Shown: positions 1 through 9,743, counted from the first letter of the stretch. The stretch is 64,000 bases of DNA from Acetobacter suratthaniensis (GCF_017377745.1 NZ_JAFVMG010000005.1:99012-163011); one strand, 5' to 3'. Notes: generated by a model from the sequence alone, not told the origin. Numbers and translations are program-made.

Positions 1-492
1 CAGATCCACCTTCTGTTCGATATCCGCCAGCGTGACACGCCCGGCTTCCATCGGCCCGCCAGAGACGAAAATAACCGGAATGTTCAGCCGCATGGCGGCC
101 ATCAGCATACCGGGGGTGATTTTGTCGCAGTTGGAAATACACACCAGCGCATCCGCGCAGTGGGCGTTCACCATGTATTCCACTGCATCGGCAATCAGCT
201 CGCGCGAGGGCAGGCTGTACAGCATGCCGCCATGCCCCATGGCGATCCCGTCATCCACCGCGATGGTGTTGAATTCGCGCCCGATCCCGCCTGCTTCCTC
301 AATGGCGCTACAGACAAGTTGGCCCAGATCCTTGAGGTGGACATGCCCCGGTACAAACTGGGTGAAAGAGTTGGCTACCGCGATAATGGGCTTGCCAAAA
401 TCGCTGTCTTTCATGCCTGTTGCGCGCCACAGGCTGCGTGCGCCTGCCATGTTGCGCCCGTGGGTGGTGGTGCGGGATCTATAACCGGGCAT
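1..492 (-). CDS. ilvD: Dihydroxy-acid dehydratase, N-terminal part (cut by window edge)
   Basis: Fe-S enzyme of valine, leucine and isoleucine synthesis that dehydrates 2,3-dihydroxy-acids to 2-oxo acids in the cytoplasm. The minus-strand frame opens with ATG at 492 and stays open to base 1, giving the first 164 residues. It follows E. coli IlvD almost residue for residue: the start [20 protein letters not shown], then [24 protein letters not shown] and the cluster-ligand region [12 protein letters not shown]. The C-terminal two thirds lie outside the window. It is divergent from the pst operon. No attenuator-like leader was seen in the 346 bp upstream. Confidence 0.97.
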   Translation of the reverse strand, partial: MPGYRSRTTTHGRNMAGARSLWRATGMKDSDFGKPIIAVANSFTQFVPGHVHLKDLGQLVCSAIEEAGGIGREFNTIAVDDGIAMGHGGMLYSLPSRELIADAVEYMVNAHCADALVCISNCDKITPGMLMAAMRLNIPVIFVSGGPMEAGRVTLADIEQKVDL

Positions 493-838
493 TCGGGGGT
501 CTCTCTGTTCTGGTTCCATGCTGGGATGAAGGGGCGTGGATCAAGGCGGTGTGGCACCGCGCGCGGCACCATACGCCATATGTGTGCGGCTGTCAGGCCA
601 GTGTAACACAGCAAGGGTGGCGTGGTGTGGCGCGGGGGTAACGCCGGGCATTCATTAACCGCGTGCGGCCCATAAGCCCGGCATCCGAACGGCCCGCTGG
701 GGCGTTTGGCCCGCATGCTACAGTTTTATGATAAGCGGCGGTTTGCGTCATGGCGGCGGCTTCTGCCGGTTGCAGGAGCGCAGGGCGTTCAGTATTGCTC
801 GGACTCAAGTCCGACAGAATGCTCGGAACGGAGTGAAC
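493..838. other. Intergenic region between divergent ilvD and pstC
   Basis: This 346-bp stretch should hold the promoters of both divergent transcripts. I looked for a Pho box (CTGTCAT-type direct repeats) before pstC and found no convincing copy. The reading frames that cross it on both strands have no start with a ribosome site and no recognisable protein, so I regard it as non-coding. Confidence 0.6.
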
Positions 839-1831
839 ATGGATATACCTGCAAGGCAAAACGCGCCTGCCAGCCCGGATCAGGCTGGCGCCGCACGGAG
901 TGGGCGCCGTACGGCAGACCCTGCGTTCCGCCTGCTTGTGACCATAACCGGCATGGCTGTTCTGGTCGTGCTGGGGGCTATCATTGCCGTCATGGTCAAC
1001 GGTGGGTGGCATGCTTTTGCCACTTTCGGGCCGGGGTTTCTGATTTCTGATGCCTGGAACCCGGTTACACAGCATTTCGGGGCGGCGGCCCCTGTTTTTG
1101 GCACGGTTGTCAGCAGTGCGCTGGCGCTGTTGCTGGCGGTGCCGCTGGCCTTTGGCACGGCGTTCTGGCTGACGGCGCTGGCCCCGCCCACGGTGGCTTC
1201 GGTCATTGGCATGGCGGTGCAGCTCCTCGCGGCGGTGCCCTCGATCATTTTCGGTATGTGGGGCTTTTTTGTGGTGGTGCCGGTTATCGCCCATTACGTA
1301 CAGCCCTTCCTGCACCACACATTCGGCCATGTGCCGGTGCTGTCGGTGCTGGTGGCGGGTGCGCCGTTCGGCACCGGGCTGCTGACGGCGGGCTTTATCC
1401 TTGCCGTCATGATCACGCCTTCCATCACCGCCGTCATGCGCGATGTGTTTGCCTCCATGCCCGCCGTGCTGCGTGAGAGCGGCTACGGGCTTGGGGCCAC
1501 CCGCTGGGAGGTCATGCGTAACGTGGTGCTGCCCTGGTCGCGCGAGGGGCTGGTAGGCGGTATCGTGCTGGGCATGGGCCGCGCCATGGGTGAGACCATG
1601 GCCGTCACCTTCGTGATTGGGGACAGCAACCATATCGGCTGGTCGCTTTTCGCGCCCGCCAATACCATTGCCTCGCTGATTGCGCTCGAATTTCCCGAAA
1701 GCCCCGCAGGTAGCCTCAAGCTGGCCTCGCTGCTGGCGCTCGGGGCTATTCTGATGGCGATTTCCTTCGTAACCCTCTGGTTCTCCCGCTGGCTGCTGTC
1801 ACGGGGCGAAAACACGGGACGCCGGGCATGA
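839..1831 (+). CDS. pstC: Phosphate ABC transporter permease PstC
   Basis: Inner-membrane permease of the high-affinity phosphate importer, pairing with PstA and energised by PstB. The start at 839 (MDIPARQNAP) follows a GGAG-like site. A longer in-frame start at 728 would add a 37-residue basic tail with no match to the family. The 330-residue protein has about six hydrophobic segments beginning near residue 35. It carries the binding-protein-dependent transport loop around ESGYGLGATRWEVMRNVVLP, the EAA-type contact with the ATPase. Its stop overlaps the pstA start by ATGA, so the two are translationally coupled. A pstS binding-protein gene, often the first gene of such operons, is absent here. 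Confidence 0.95.
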   Translation: MDIPARQNAPASPDQAGAARSGRRTADPAFRLLVTITGMAVLVVLGAIIAVMVNGGWHAFATFGPGFLISDAWNPVTQHFGAAAPVFGTVVSSALALLLAVPLAFGTAFWLTALAPPTVASVIGMAVQLLAAVPSIIFGMWGFFVVVPVIAHYVQPFLHHTFGHVPVLSVLVAGAPFGTGLLTAGFILAVMITPSITAVMRDVFASMPAVLRESGYGLGATRWEVMRNVVLPWSREGLVGGIVLGMGRAMGETMAVTFVIGDSNHIGWSLFAPANTIASLIALEFPESPAGSLKLASLLALGAILMAISFVTLWFSRWLLSRGENTGRRA

Positions 1832-2706
1832 GCACCACCTCTCCTTCTCTCATGCGGGCGGATCGCTCGCGCTCGCTGCTGGTGCGCCGCCAGTTATCCG
1901 ACAGGCTGGCCACAGGGTTTGGCTGGGTGGCCATGGCCGTTGTGGTGTGGATGCTCGCCTCCATTTTGTGGACGCTGCTGCGTAATGGCCTGCCGGGCCT
2001 GAGCGTGCATCTGTTCACCCGCTCCATGGCCCCTCCCGGTCAGGATGGTGGTCTGGCCAACGCGATTGTGGGCGATATCCTGCAAACCGGTCTGGGTGTG
2101 CTGCTGGGTGCGCCCGCAGGCCTGCTGACGGGCATTTTCCTTGCGGAATACGGTGCCAACAGCAAGCTGGCGCGCATGGTGCGCTTTGTTTCGGACATGC
2201 TGCTGTCTGCGCCATCAATCCTGATCGGCCTGTTCATCTATATGATCATGGTGGCGCCGTTCGGGCATTTCTCGGGTTTCTCGGGTGGTGTGGCGCTGGC
2301 CATTCTGGCCATGCCTATCGTGGTGCGTACGACCGAGGACATGCTGCGCCTTGTGCCGGTTTCCATGCGTGAGGCGGGCATTGCGCTGGGTGCGCCCAAA
2401 TGGCGGGTTATCCTGTTCATCTGCCTGCGCGCCGTGCGTGCCGGGGTCATGACCGGGGTTCTGCTGGCGGTGGCGCGTGTGGCGGGTGAAACCGCACCCC
2501 TGCTGTTTACCTCTCTTGGCAACTCCGAATGGTCTTTGGACATGTCGCGGCCCATGGCCAGCTTGCCGGTTGCGATCTACCAGTACGCTGGCTCGGCCTA
2601 TCAGGACTGGATGCAGCAGGCCTGGAGCGGCGCGTTGCTGGTGACTTTCGGGGTTCTGATTATCAATATTGTTGTGCGGGTCGGAACCCGCGGAGGACGG
2701 ACATGA
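1828..2706 (+). CDS. pstA: Phosphate ABC transporter permease PstA
   Basis: Second membrane subunit of the phosphate importer, 292 residues. Hydrophobic segments alternate with short loops, and the EAA-type motif is around [15 protein letters not shown]. The downstream [10 protein letters not shown] segment is typical of PstA. Start and stop both overlap their neighbours by ATGA, at 1828-1831 with pstC and at 2703-2706 with pstB, indicating one tightly coupled transcript. The N-terminal 30 residues are charged and poorly conserved, as in other PstA proteins. Confidence 0.95.
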   Translation: MSTTSPSLMRADRSRSLLVRRQLSDRLATGFGWVAMAVVVWMLASILWTLLRNGLPGLSVHLFTRSMAPPGQDGGLANAIVGDILQTGLGVLLGAPAGLLTGIFLAEYGANSKLARMVRFVSDMLLSAPSILIGLFIYMIMVAPFGHFSGFSGGVALAILAMPIVVRTTEDMLRLVPVSMREAGIALGAPKWRVILFICLRAVRAGVMTGVLLAVARVAGETAPLLFTSLGNSEWSLDMSRPMASLPVAIYQYAGSAYQDWMQQAWSGALLVTFGVLIINIVVRVGTRGGRT

Positions 2707-3608
2707 ATACAGGCGTCCAGGCCACGGGGGGCACGCAGGCTTCCCCCAACGGTTCTCAGGAGAGCACGCAGGCAGAGGCCCGCTTTGGTGGCACTGTCAG
2801 CCCTGTGCAGGCTTCGGCCACGCCCCTGACCGAGCAGGACGAGCATCTGGCGCGTCCTGCCGCGATGGAAGTGCGCGGACTGAACTTCTATTATGGCACG
2901 TCCCACGCGCTGCACGATATTTCCATCCGCTTTCCCGAGCGGAGCGTTACGGGCATGATCGGGCCTTCGGGCTGTGGCAAATCCACGCTGCTGCGTGTGC
3001 TCAACCGGATGTACGACCTGTATCCCGGTCAGCGCGCCACGGGCGAGGTGCTGTTCGATAACCAGAATATTCTCGCGCCGGGTGTAAACCTGAACGTGCT
3101 GCGCTCACGCGTGGGGATGGTGTTCCAGAAACCCACACCCTTTCCCATGTCGATTTACGACAACATTGCCTTTGGTATCCGCCTGCATGAGCGCGTCTCG
3201 CGTTCGGAAATGGATGGCCGGGTAGAGGACTCCCTGCGCCGCGTGGCCTTGTGGCCCGAAGTGCAGGACCGACTGAACAGCTCTGCCACCGCCCTGTCCG
3301 GTGGCCAGCAGCAGCGTCTGTGCATTGCACGTACTATTGCCGTGCGGCCTGAAGTCATTCTGCTTGATGAGCCGACCAGTGCGCTCGATCCGGTGTCCAC
3401 CGCGCGTATCGAGGAGCTGCTCGATGAGCTTAAAGGTGAGTTCACCATCGCTATTGTGACGCATAACATGCAGCAGGCAGCGCGCTGCGCGGATCAGGTG
3501 GCCTTTTTCTATATGGGCCGTCTGGTGGAAGTGGACAGCACGCCGCGCATGTTCACCGCCCCGCGTGAAAAGCAGACGCAGGATTACATTACCGGCCGTT
3601 TTGGCTGA
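2703..3608 (+). CDS. pstB: Phosphate ABC transporter ATP-binding protein PstB
   Basis: Cytoplasmic ATPase of the Pst importer. From the ATG at 2703 the protein has 301 residues. It contains Walker [10 protein letters not shown], signature [10 protein letters not shown], Walker [14 protein letters not shown] and the switch histidine in IVTHNMQQA, all intact. The ABC core begins only near residue 55, so there is an N-terminal extension of about 50 residues, rich in Thr, Gln and Ala, that usual PstB proteins (about 260 residues) lack. The start is fixed by the ATGA overlap with pstA. The open frame continues upstream inside pstA, but that part is a shadow. Confidence 0.95.
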   Translation: MNTGVQATGGTQASPNGSQESTQAEARFGGTVSPVQASATPLTEQDEHLARPAAMEVRGLNFYYGTSHALHDISIRFPERSVTGMIGPSGCGKSTLLRVLNRMYDLYPGQRATGEVLFDNQNILAPGVNLNVLRSRVGMVFQKPTPFPMSIYDNIAFGIRLHERVSRSEMDGRVEDSLRRVALWPEVQDRLNSSATALSGGQQQRLCIARTIAVRPEVILLDEPTSALDPVSTARIEELLDELKGEFTIAIVTHNMQQAARCADQVAFFYMGRLVEVDSTPRMFTAPREKQTQDYITGRFG

Positions 3609-3642
3609 TTTTCTGCCTCGGTCTTGATCAGGATACCGCATC

Positions 3643-4353
3643 ATGGTGAACGAACCTACGCATACAGTAACCCGTTACGACCAAGAGCTTGAAAGCCTGC
3701 GCGGCATTGTGGCGCGCATGGGTGGGCTGGTTGAACGGCAGACCGCACAGGCCATTGCCGCTGTCGTGGACCAGAACGAGGAAGCCGCCCGCGAACCCCC
3801 GCGGCTTGATGCCGAGGTGGACCAGCTTGAGCGTGAAGCCGAGCAGCTTGCCATCCGTATTCTTGCCCTGCGCGCCCCTATGGCGGTTGACCTGCGCCAG
3901 ATCGTGGCCGTGCTGAAAATGAGCGGCGATCTGGAGCGTATTGGCGATTACGCCTCGTCCATCGCCCGCCGTGCGCTCAAGGTCGAGCAGCTTGAAGGGG
4001 CACTGTCTTTTTCCGCTCTGCGGGCTATGGGCCGTCTTGTACAGGAAAACCTGCATAAAGCGGTGGAAGCCATGGTGGAAAACGACGCCACCCGTGCGAA
4101 GGAAGTCTGGAACGCGGATACCGAGGTGGATGAAATCTACACCTCCATGTTCCGTGAACTGGTAACATACATGATGGAAGACCCCCGCAATATCGGGCCG
4201 TGTATCCATCTGCTGTTCATGGCCAAGAATCTGGAGCGGATCGGCGATCACGCCACCAATATTGCCGAGCGGATTTACTACGCCGTAACCGGTGACATGC
4301 TGCCTGCGGAACGTCCGCGCGGGGGCGACGCCGCCAAGGCCATTCCGGGCTGA
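3643..4353 (+). CDS. phoU: Phosphate transport regulator PhoU
   Basis: Cytoplasmic helical-bundle protein that links Pst activity to the PhoR/PhoB phosphate response and restrains uptake when phosphate is plentiful. The 236-residue protein shows the two PhoU repeats, each with the metal-binding E/D-rich signature: ALRAPMAVDLRQIVAVLK ... LERIGDYA in the first and MAKNLERIGDHATNIAE in the second. It lies 34 nt after pstB and is the last gene of the operon, followed by a strong terminator. No phoR or phoB is present in the window. Confidence 0.95.
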   Translation: MVNEPTHTVTRYDQELESLRGIVARMGGLVERQTAQAIAAVVDQNEEAAREPPRLDAEVDQLEREAEQLAIRILALRAPMAVDLRQIVAVLKMSGDLERIGDYASSIARRALKVEQLEGALSFSALRAMGRLVQENLHKAVEAMVENDATRAKEVWNADTEVDEIYTSMFRELVTYMMEDPRNIGPCIHLLFMAKNLERIGDHATNIAERIYYAVTGDMLPAERPRGGDAAKAIPG

Positions 4354-4381
4354 AACCCGGAGCACAATCCGGTAGCCCAAC

Positions 4382-4424
4382 CAGAACGGGGCGCGCTGTC
4401 ATGGCGCGCCCCGTTCTGTTTATT
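4382..4424. terminator. Bidirectional intrinsic terminator between phoU and the mgtC-like gene
   Basis: A perfect 15-bp stem (4382-4396 with 4404-4418) with a 7-nt loop is followed on the plus strand by CTGTTTATTG. It lies between convergent genes, 29 bp after the phoU stop and 37 bp before the mgtC-like stop, so it can end both transcripts. The U-run is better on the phoU side. Confidence 0.85.
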
Positions 4425-4454
4425 GATTGTGCGGCGCGAGAGATACGGGGGCTT

Positions 4455-5171
4455 TCAGTTCTCGCCGTTGAGATACCAGCTTACTGACAGGATCGCGGAT
4501 TTTGCGGCGAGAATGCTGGCGATCCTGTGCAGTGTGTCTGGGTCGTGTTCGCCCGGCAGGAGCGCAAAGCTGACGCGGGTTGTGCTGTCAGAGGTTTTCA
4601 GCACCGTCATGCGGCGGATCGTATAACCAGAATCGGACAGGGCATCCTCGGCATCGGCCAGAGCTTCGCCCGTGGCATCGGAACGGATTTCGAGATCAAG
4701 CGCATAGGTGGCTTCGATCGCCTCGCTCCTGACAGGCAGGCTGTCTACGGCGCGTACCAGCGGGCGCAGCATTGTGTTGCCTGCAATCACAAAAAAGGTC
4801 AGCAGCGTGCCTTCGGCCAGCATATCGCTGCCGCAGCATGCCCCGACAGCAGCCGAGCACCACAGCGTGGCCGCCGTGTTCATGCCCCGCACACTCACGC
4901 CTTCCTTGATAATGGCCCCGGCCCCCAGAAAGCCGATTCCCGAGACCACATAGGCAATCACCCGCAGGGATTCGACATCCCCCGCCAGCCTTTGCGCCAG
5001 ATCCACAAAGGCGGCCCCACCCAGCGCCACCAGAGCATTGGTGCGGATACCCGCCGTGCGCTGGCGGTACTGGCGTTCCGCTCCGATCAGCACGCCAAAA
5101 ACAAAAGCCGAGAGCAGGCTGGCTGCACTGTCGCCAAAGCTGTGAAGGTCAAAAGTATGGACGAACCGCAT
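4455..5171 (-). CDS. MgtC/SapB-family membrane protein
   Basis: The 238-residue protein has an N-terminal MgtC domain of about four to five membrane segments and a soluble C-terminal ACT-like domain from about residue 145. Visible family motifs are GVLIGAERQYRQRTAGIRTNALVALG, GIGFLGAGAII and VRGMNTAATLWCSAAVG. MgtC proteins are linked to low-Mg2+ survival and, in Salmonella, to inhibition of the F-type ATP synthase. The role here is inferred from family only. The 180 bp upstream show no recognisable Mg2+ riboswitch. Confidence 0.85.
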   Translation of the reverse strand: MRFVHTFDLHSFGDSAASLLSAFVFGVLIGAERQYRQRTAGIRTNALVALGGAAFVDLAQRLAGDVESLRVIAYVVSGIGFLGAGAIIKEGVSVRGMNTAATLWCSAAVGACCGSDMLAEGTLLTFFVIAGNTMLRPLVRAVDSLPVRSEAIEATYALDLEIRSDATGEALADAEDALSDSGYTIRRMTVLKTSDSTTRVSFALLPGEHDPDTLHRIASILAAKSAILSVSWYLNGEN

Positions 5172-5351
5172 GAAAAATCCTTTTCGGGCAATACGCGCGA
5201 AAGGTCAGGACAACCCTGCGGGGGTGCCCTGTGCCAGAAGGGATAGGGGCTGACCTGTCTTGTCTGGCCAGCGCCGGGCAGGCCGGACGGTCTGCGCGGG
5301 CACTGTGGGCGGGGGGTTCGTTCTCTGTAAAGTGACGTTTTTGCTGCGCCG

Positions 5352-6704
5352 TCAGGGCGTTTTGACGTGCAGGCCCAGTTGCTGGTTGACCTGCGGTATG
5401 GCGCCCAGTGTCGCAAGCCCGGCCAGCACGGCCACGAGTGGCTGCGGCTGGGGTGGTTGCAGGACAAGATGGAGCGGTTTTACACCCGGATGCGCCAGAA
5501 ACCCGACAATGGCGCGGCCTTCAGGCGTGCCGGGCTGCTGGGTGGCCAGCGTGTTCAGCAGCATGGCGGGGCTCATGCCGCGTGCCTGCCCGATGGCCTG
5601 AAGGGCGCGGGGTACCATACCGTGATCGAGATAGGTCAGATCCAGCGCGATAACCGGCATATCCGGGCGGGGGGCAGAGAGCAGCGGGGCGGAACCGGCG
5701 CGTGCGAATGTGCCGTTCATGTGCAGGCGGCCCATATCGGGGGCATCCAGCGCCAGTTCTTCAACATGCAGGGTATTGGTTTGCAGGTCGCGGGTTTCGT
5801 TCAGTACCAACCCACCGGCAAAATGCGAATAGCCCAGTGTCGGCAGCCAGCCCAGATTGGGGGCATCGGGCCAGAGTTCCAGCCCGCGGATGCTGATAAC
5901 ATCCTGTTCCGTGCTGTCGGTGCGGTTGGTATGGGCCAGAACCCGGCCTGCGCGCATCAGGGGGGCTGTGGTGGCAATGTCCAGATTGGTGATGTTGATG
6001 TCATGCCCACCGGGGCGGGGCAGGTAGGGGGCTCCGGTTGCGAGGCTGGTATAAAAGCCGGACAGATCCATGCCGTCCACGCTTACAGCCTGTGCGTGCA
6101 GGTGGCGCTGGCCACCGCCCGGCCCGGCATCGGGGGGCGAATCGGTATTGAGTGCGAGGTCACGCGTTTCCAGGCGGGAGGCCAGACCATCGCCAAAATT
6201 ATCCAGTGTCGCATCCGATGCCGCAAGGTCTGTCTGCACGGGGCTGACAAAGGCGCGCAGGCGCACGGCATGGGCATGGCCGATACCCAGTGTCTGTGCC
6301 GTATCGCCCGGTGCATCGGCATGGATGGGCAGGGTCAGGTCTTCAATATCGAGCTGGTCCATCTGTAGGCTGATGGCCGGGTCGGTCAGTTGAAAGCCAT
6401 GAAAGGACAGCCGCCCGATCTGGGTTATGTCGCCGTCGCTCTGGCCGGGGCGTTCGAGTTCGGCCCTGTCAGCGGTGATGGTTTCCGGCCCTTGCCGCAG
6501 GGTCAGGTTTGTAAAGTTGACGCTGCGGCCAAGGATACCGGGCTTTGCCGTGGCAAAGGTAAAACTGGCATCCGGCCCGAGTGCCTGCCTGAAATGGTCT
6601 ATGCTGGTTTCCAGCATGACGTGTTCGGCATGCCGTGTGGCAAACCAGCCCACGCTGCCCAGTATGGCGGCGCCGCCAGCCATAAGAAGAAGATGTTTCT
6701 TCAC
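5352..6704 (-). CDS. Membrane-anchored periplasmic protein of unknown function (YdgA/AsmA-like)
   Basis: I do not recognise a precise family. From the GTG at 6704 (AGGA site about 9 nt before it) the 450-residue protein begins with a basic n-region and one hydrophobic segment (KKHLLLMAGGAAILGSVGWF). The rest is a long soluble domain. Its repeated beta-strand pattern (short alternating hydrophobic stretches such as VNFTNLTLRQG, IGRLSFHGFQLTDP) resembles DUF945/YdgA or AsmA-type envelope proteins. A TTG 12 codons upstream is open but has no ribosome site. It is a single gene, divergent from rplM. Confidence 0.6.
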   Translation of the reverse strand: MKKHLLLMAGGAAILGSVGWFATRHAEHVMLETSIDHFRQALGPDASFTFATAKPGILGRSVNFTNLTLRQGPETITADRAELERPGQSDGDITQIGRLSFHGFQLTDPAISLQMDQLDIEDLTLPIHADAPGDTAQTLGIGHAHAVRLRAFVSPVQTDLAASDATLDNFGDGLASRLETRDLALNTDSPPDAGPGGGQRHLHAQAVSVDGMDLSGFYTSLATGAPYLPRPGGHDINITNLDIATTAPLMRAGRVLAHTNRTDSTEQDVISIRGLELWPDAPNLGWLPTLGYSHFAGGLVLNETRDLQTNTLHVEELALDAPDMGRLHMNGTFARAGSAPLLSAPRPDMPVIALDLTYLDHGMVPRALQAIGQARGMSPAMLLNTLATQQPGTPEGRAIVGFLAHPGVKPLHLVLQPPQPQPLVAVLAGLATLGAIPQVNQQLGLHVKTP

Positions 6705-6779
6705 GTGGGAACGTCCTGACAGTTCTAGCTCAGGCGGCAAGTTCTAGCCCTGATGGGGGCAGGGGGCAAGTCGGCGCAC

Positions 6780-6793
6780 GGTAACATGTTACC
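6780..6793. promoter_or_regulatory. Perfect 14-bp palindrome upstream of rplM
   Basis: GGTAACATGTTACC reads the same on both strands. It lies in the divergent region between the envelope protein gene and rplM, 44 bp before the rplM -35 box. It has the form of a dimeric regulator site, but I cannot assign a regulator. Confidence 0.35.
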
Positions 6794-6836
6794 TTGTAAA
6801 AAATGCCTGAAAATAACGCGCCTGACGCAAAAATAC

Positions 6837-6866
6837 TTGACGCGCACCCCGCGCCGCTCCCATAAG
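6837..6866 (+). promoter_or_regulatory. Probable sigma-70 promoter of rplM-rpsI
   Basis: TTGACG at 6837-6842, an 18-nt spacer and CATAAG at 6861-6866 would give a leader of about 35 nt before the rplM ATG at 6910. Both hexamers are close to consensus and the position fits. Confidence 0.6.
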
Positions 6867-6909
6867 GCACCACCAAATTGCGTAACTGTCCAAATATGGA
6901 ATCAGTCCC

Positions 6910-7386
6910 ATGAAGACCACCCTCTCGCTGAAGCCCGCGGAGGTGACGAAGAACTGGATCCTGATCGATGCCGAAGGCCTCGCTCTGGGTCGTCTTGCCG
7001 TCATCATCGCACAGCGCCTGCGCGGCAAGCACAAGCCCCAGTTCACCCCGCATGTTGATTGCGGCGACCACGTTGTCGTCATCAACGCGGAAAAGGTTGC
7101 CCTGAGCGGCCGCAAGGCTGAGCAGAAGCTGTTCCACTACCACACCGGCTATCCGGGCGGCATCAAGACCCGCACCGTGCGCCAGCGCCTGACGGGCAAG
7201 CACCCCGGCCATCTGGTCGAAAAGGCTGTCGAGCGCATGATTACCCGCGGGCCGCTCCAGCGCCAGCAGATGCGCAGCCTGCATGTCTATGCCGGCACCG
7301 AGCACCCGCATGGTGGCCAGACTCCGCAGGTTCTGGATGTTGCGGCGCTGAACCGCAAGAACGTCGTTAACGCTCAGAAAGGCTGA
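6910..7386 (+). CDS. rplM: 50S ribosomal protein L13
   Basis: Large-subunit ribosomal protein, 158 residues, slightly longer than the E. coli form (142). It shows the L13 signatures [15 protein letters not shown] near residue 18, [12 protein letters not shown], the [12 protein letters not shown] segment and [11 protein letters not shown]. It is followed after only 5 nt by rpsI, the near-universal L13-S9 pair. The promoter and terminator flanking the pair are both visible. Confidence 0.98.
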   Translation: MKTTLSLKPAEVTKNWILIDAEGLALGRLAVIIAQRLRGKHKPQFTPHVDCGDHVVVINAEKVALSGRKAEQKLFHYHTGYPGGIKTRTVRQRLTGKHPGHLVEKAVERMITRGPLQRQQMRSLHVYAGTEHPHGGQTPQVLDVAALNRKNVVNAQKG

Positions 7387-7391
7387 GTCTT

Positions 7392-7880
7392 ATGTCTGAA
7401 ACTCAGGAACGTACAGGCACGCTGGCCGATCTGAAGACCGTAGCTCCGGTGGCGGTTTCCGGTGGGCCGGTTTACGAAGTCAAGCGCGATGCCCAGGGCC
7501 GCTCTTATGCTACGGGTCGCCGTAAGGACGCGGTTGCCCGCGTGTGGATCAAGCCCGGCAAAGGCGAGATCACGGTTAACGGTCGTCCGGTTGTGCAGTA
7601 TTTCGCGCGCCCCGTGCTGCGCATGCTGCTGACCCAGCCCTTCCTCGTGTCCGACCGCTACAACCAGTTTGACGTGGTCTGCACGGTTACCGGTGGTGGT
7701 CTGTCCGGTCAGGCTGGTGCGGTTCGTCACGGTATCAGCCGCGCGCTGACCAACTACGAACCCGAACTGCGCAGCATCCTTAAGGCTGCTGGCTTCCTGA
7801 CCCGCGATTCGCGTCAGGTTGAACGTAAGAAATACGGTCGCGCCAAGGCTCGTCGTTCCTTCCAGTTCAGCAAGCGCTGA
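7392..7880 (+). CDS. rpsI: 30S ribosomal protein S9
   Basis: Small-subunit protein of 162 residues with an alphaproteobacterial N-terminal extension of about 35 residues ahead of the S9 core. Core motifs are [39 protein letters not shown] and the basic end [17 protein letters not shown], whose tail reaches the P-site tRNA. It is co-transcribed with rplM. Confidence 0.98.
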   Translation: MSETQERTGTLADLKTVAPVAVSGGPVYEVKRDAQGRSYATGRRKDAVARVWIKPGKGEITVNGRPVVQYFARPVLRMLLTQPFLVSDRYNQFDVVCTVTGGGLSGQAGAVRHGISRALTNYEPELRSILKAAGFLTRDSRQVERKKYGRAKARRSFQFSKR

Positions 7881-7943
7881 GTCTGGCGGGGCCGTATGGC
7901 CCCGTGGAACGGCTGCCAGAAGCAGATCGTTTTCGCAGAGATC

Positions 7944-7983
7944 AAAAAAGGCGGATGGCCAATGGCCCATCCGCCTTTTTTGT
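7944..7983 (+). terminator. Intrinsic terminator after rpsI
   Basis: A 15-bp stem (7944-7958 with 7967-7981) is made of AAAAAAGGCGGATGG and its complement, ending in a run of six T. It lies about 65 bp after the rpsI stop. The A-tract before and T-tract after could also stop leftward transcription. Confidence 0.88.
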
Positions 7984-8066
7984 TGTTCGGAGCATGGGCT
8001 TGCCTGCGGGCTTATGCCCAAGCTCCTCACCGGCGGCACTGGTGCGCGCCGGTGGGGCGTGTGGTT

Positions 8067-9743
8067 TCAGGGGGTCAGGAAAGCCCTAACATCGCGCGAG
8101 AGAGCGGTGCGGCTGTCCGCGCGGGTATAGAGCATGTGCCCACCCGCATAGGTATGCAGGCCAATCCGGTTGCGGCCTACAGGCATCTGCTCAGCCACCC
8201 AGCGGGATGAGGCATACGGGCACACCAGATCGTAATAGCCGTTGGCAATAAACACCCGCAGCGTTGGGTTAAGTGCCAGCAGGCGGCGCAGGGTAGGGAT
8301 GGGGCGCACCAGCGGCTCCTGCCCGTCACGGTAATCCCATGCGGCATTTACCTTCAGGTTCAGCAGGTCGTAGCTGAGCGGGGTGCGGAAGTTGAGCGTT
8401 GTGGCCGCGTAATGCTCCATGGCGCTGCCATAGGCGCGGGTAAAGCCATCCAGTGCGGGGTCGGGGCTGGCGCCGTTATCCACACCTTCGGGGAACGGGT
8501 CGGCAATAGACAGGGTCGCGTCATAAAGTGAGTACAGCCGTCCATCGCGGCTACGCACGTCATGCGCTTCGGGCTGGATTCGGCCACGTTCACGCTCCAC
8601 CACGTCATGCGGCAGGCCGGTATGGGCGGTAACGCTGTCGTAAAAATCCGAGCGGGCCTCGCCCTGCGGGGGGGCTGCAATCAGCGTGCTGGCATAAGGG
8701 CCTAGGGCATAGGCATAGGCGTTTTCGAGGTGCGAGGCCGTGTTTTCGGGCGTCAGTTTATGCTGAAGCGACAGGCTGGCCATCTCAAGCGAGGGCAGCA
8801 CAAAAGTCTGTGCCAGCGTGTCGTTGGCGGTGTCCAGCAGGGTCATGTCCAGTGCGGGCGAGATCATGATAATCCCGTTCACCAGAAAATTCTGCTCCTG
8901 CGCCAGCGCATCCGCCACTTCAATGGCGCGGATCCCGCCATAACTTTCCCCTACGAGGTAGCGCGGGGCTTCAAGGCGTCCGTTGCTGCTGGCCCAGAGC
9001 TGGATGGCCTTGGCAAAAGCGCTGGCATCTTTTTTGACGCCATAGAAGGTTTCCGCTGCATGGGCGGGGTCTGTTGGGGTGGACCAGCCGGTGCCCGGCG
9101 CGTCGATAAAGACGAGATCGGCTGCGGCAAGCCAGCTATCGGGGTTGGGTTGCAGCTTGGCGCTGGCGCCATCGGCCGGGTTGCCCGCCGGGAAAGCCAG
9201 AATATCCGGCCCGGCGGCACCCAGATGCAGATAGGCCGTGGCCGCACCCGGCCCGCCATTGAAAAAATAGGCCACCGGGCGATGATCCGGGGCGGCGTCA
9301 TCCTGCGTATAAGCGGTGTAGAACACCCGCGCAGTGGGTTTGCCGCTATCGTCGCGCAGGGTCAGTGTGCCTGCATGGGCGGTATAGGCAATCTTGTGGC
9401 CATCGAACTGGCCGGTATGGCGGGTGGTGGAGTCGGCAGGCAGCAGGGCTGCGGCATTGGTAAAATTGTCCGCATCGCTTTTTTCGGTGCTGTCATGTGG
9501 TTTTACACTAACGGCCGGGGTGGCTGGTGCGGCTGGTAGGGCCGCAGGGGAAGGCCCTGCCCAGGCTTGGCCTGTCAGCCCGCCCAATGCCCCGCTGGCC
9601 TGCAAGGCCGTGCCGCATAGCAGCAGGGCCGCAGCCACCACAGGGCGCATGCGGGCAGGCCGTGGCAGGCACGCCCATACCCGGTGCCGTGCCTGTGGCG
9701 CAGCGGTATGGCGGAGCGTTTTTGCGGGGGCAGGGTGGGTCAT
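8067..9743 (-). CDS. Secreted S10-family serine carboxypeptidase-like protein
   Basis: The 558-residue protein has an N-terminal export signal (basic start, hydrophobic stretch near residues 32-50, likely cleavage after a QAWA segment). An alpha/beta-hydrolase domain of peptidase family S10 follows. The oxyanion region FFNGGPGAATAY and the nucleophile elbow VGESYGG are present. An acid in NGYYDLVCPY and a histidine in YAGGHMLYTR complete the Ser-Asp-His set. Such enzymes remove C-terminal residues; the substrate is unknown. It is transcribed alone, downstream of the helicase gene and its terminator. Confidence 0.88.
   Translation of the reverse strand: MTHPAPAKTLRHTAAPQARHRVWACLPRPARMRPVVAAALLLCGTALQASGALGGLTGQAWAGPSPAALPAAPATPAVSVKPHDSTEKSDADNFTNAAALLPADSTTRHTGQFDGHKIAYTAHAGTLTLRDDSGKPTARVFYTAYTQDDAAPDHRPVAYFFNGGPGAATAYLHLGAAGPDILAFPAGNPADGASAKLQPNPDSWLAAADLVFIDAPGTGWSTPTDPAHAAETFYGVKKDASAFAKAIQLWASSNGRLEAPRYLVGESYGGIRAIEVADALAQEQNFLVNGIIMISPALDMTLLDTANDTLAQTFVLPSLEMASLSLQHKLTPENTASHLENAYAYALGPYASTLIAAPPQGEARSDFYDSVTAHTGLPHDVVERERGRIQPEAHDVRSRDGRLYSLYDATLSIADPFPEGVDNGASPDPALDGFTRAYGSAMEHYAATTLNFRTPLSYDLLNLKVNAAWDYRDGQEPLVRPIPTLRRLLALNPTLRVFIANGYYDLVCPYASSRWVAEQMPVGRNRIGLHTYAGGHMLYTRADSRTALSRDVRAFLTP

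Noticed and set aside
593..1633. Long minus-strand frame (346 codons) across pstC
   Set aside because: Composition is rich in His, Arg and Gln with no hydrophobic or domain pattern; pstC is clearly the coding strand.
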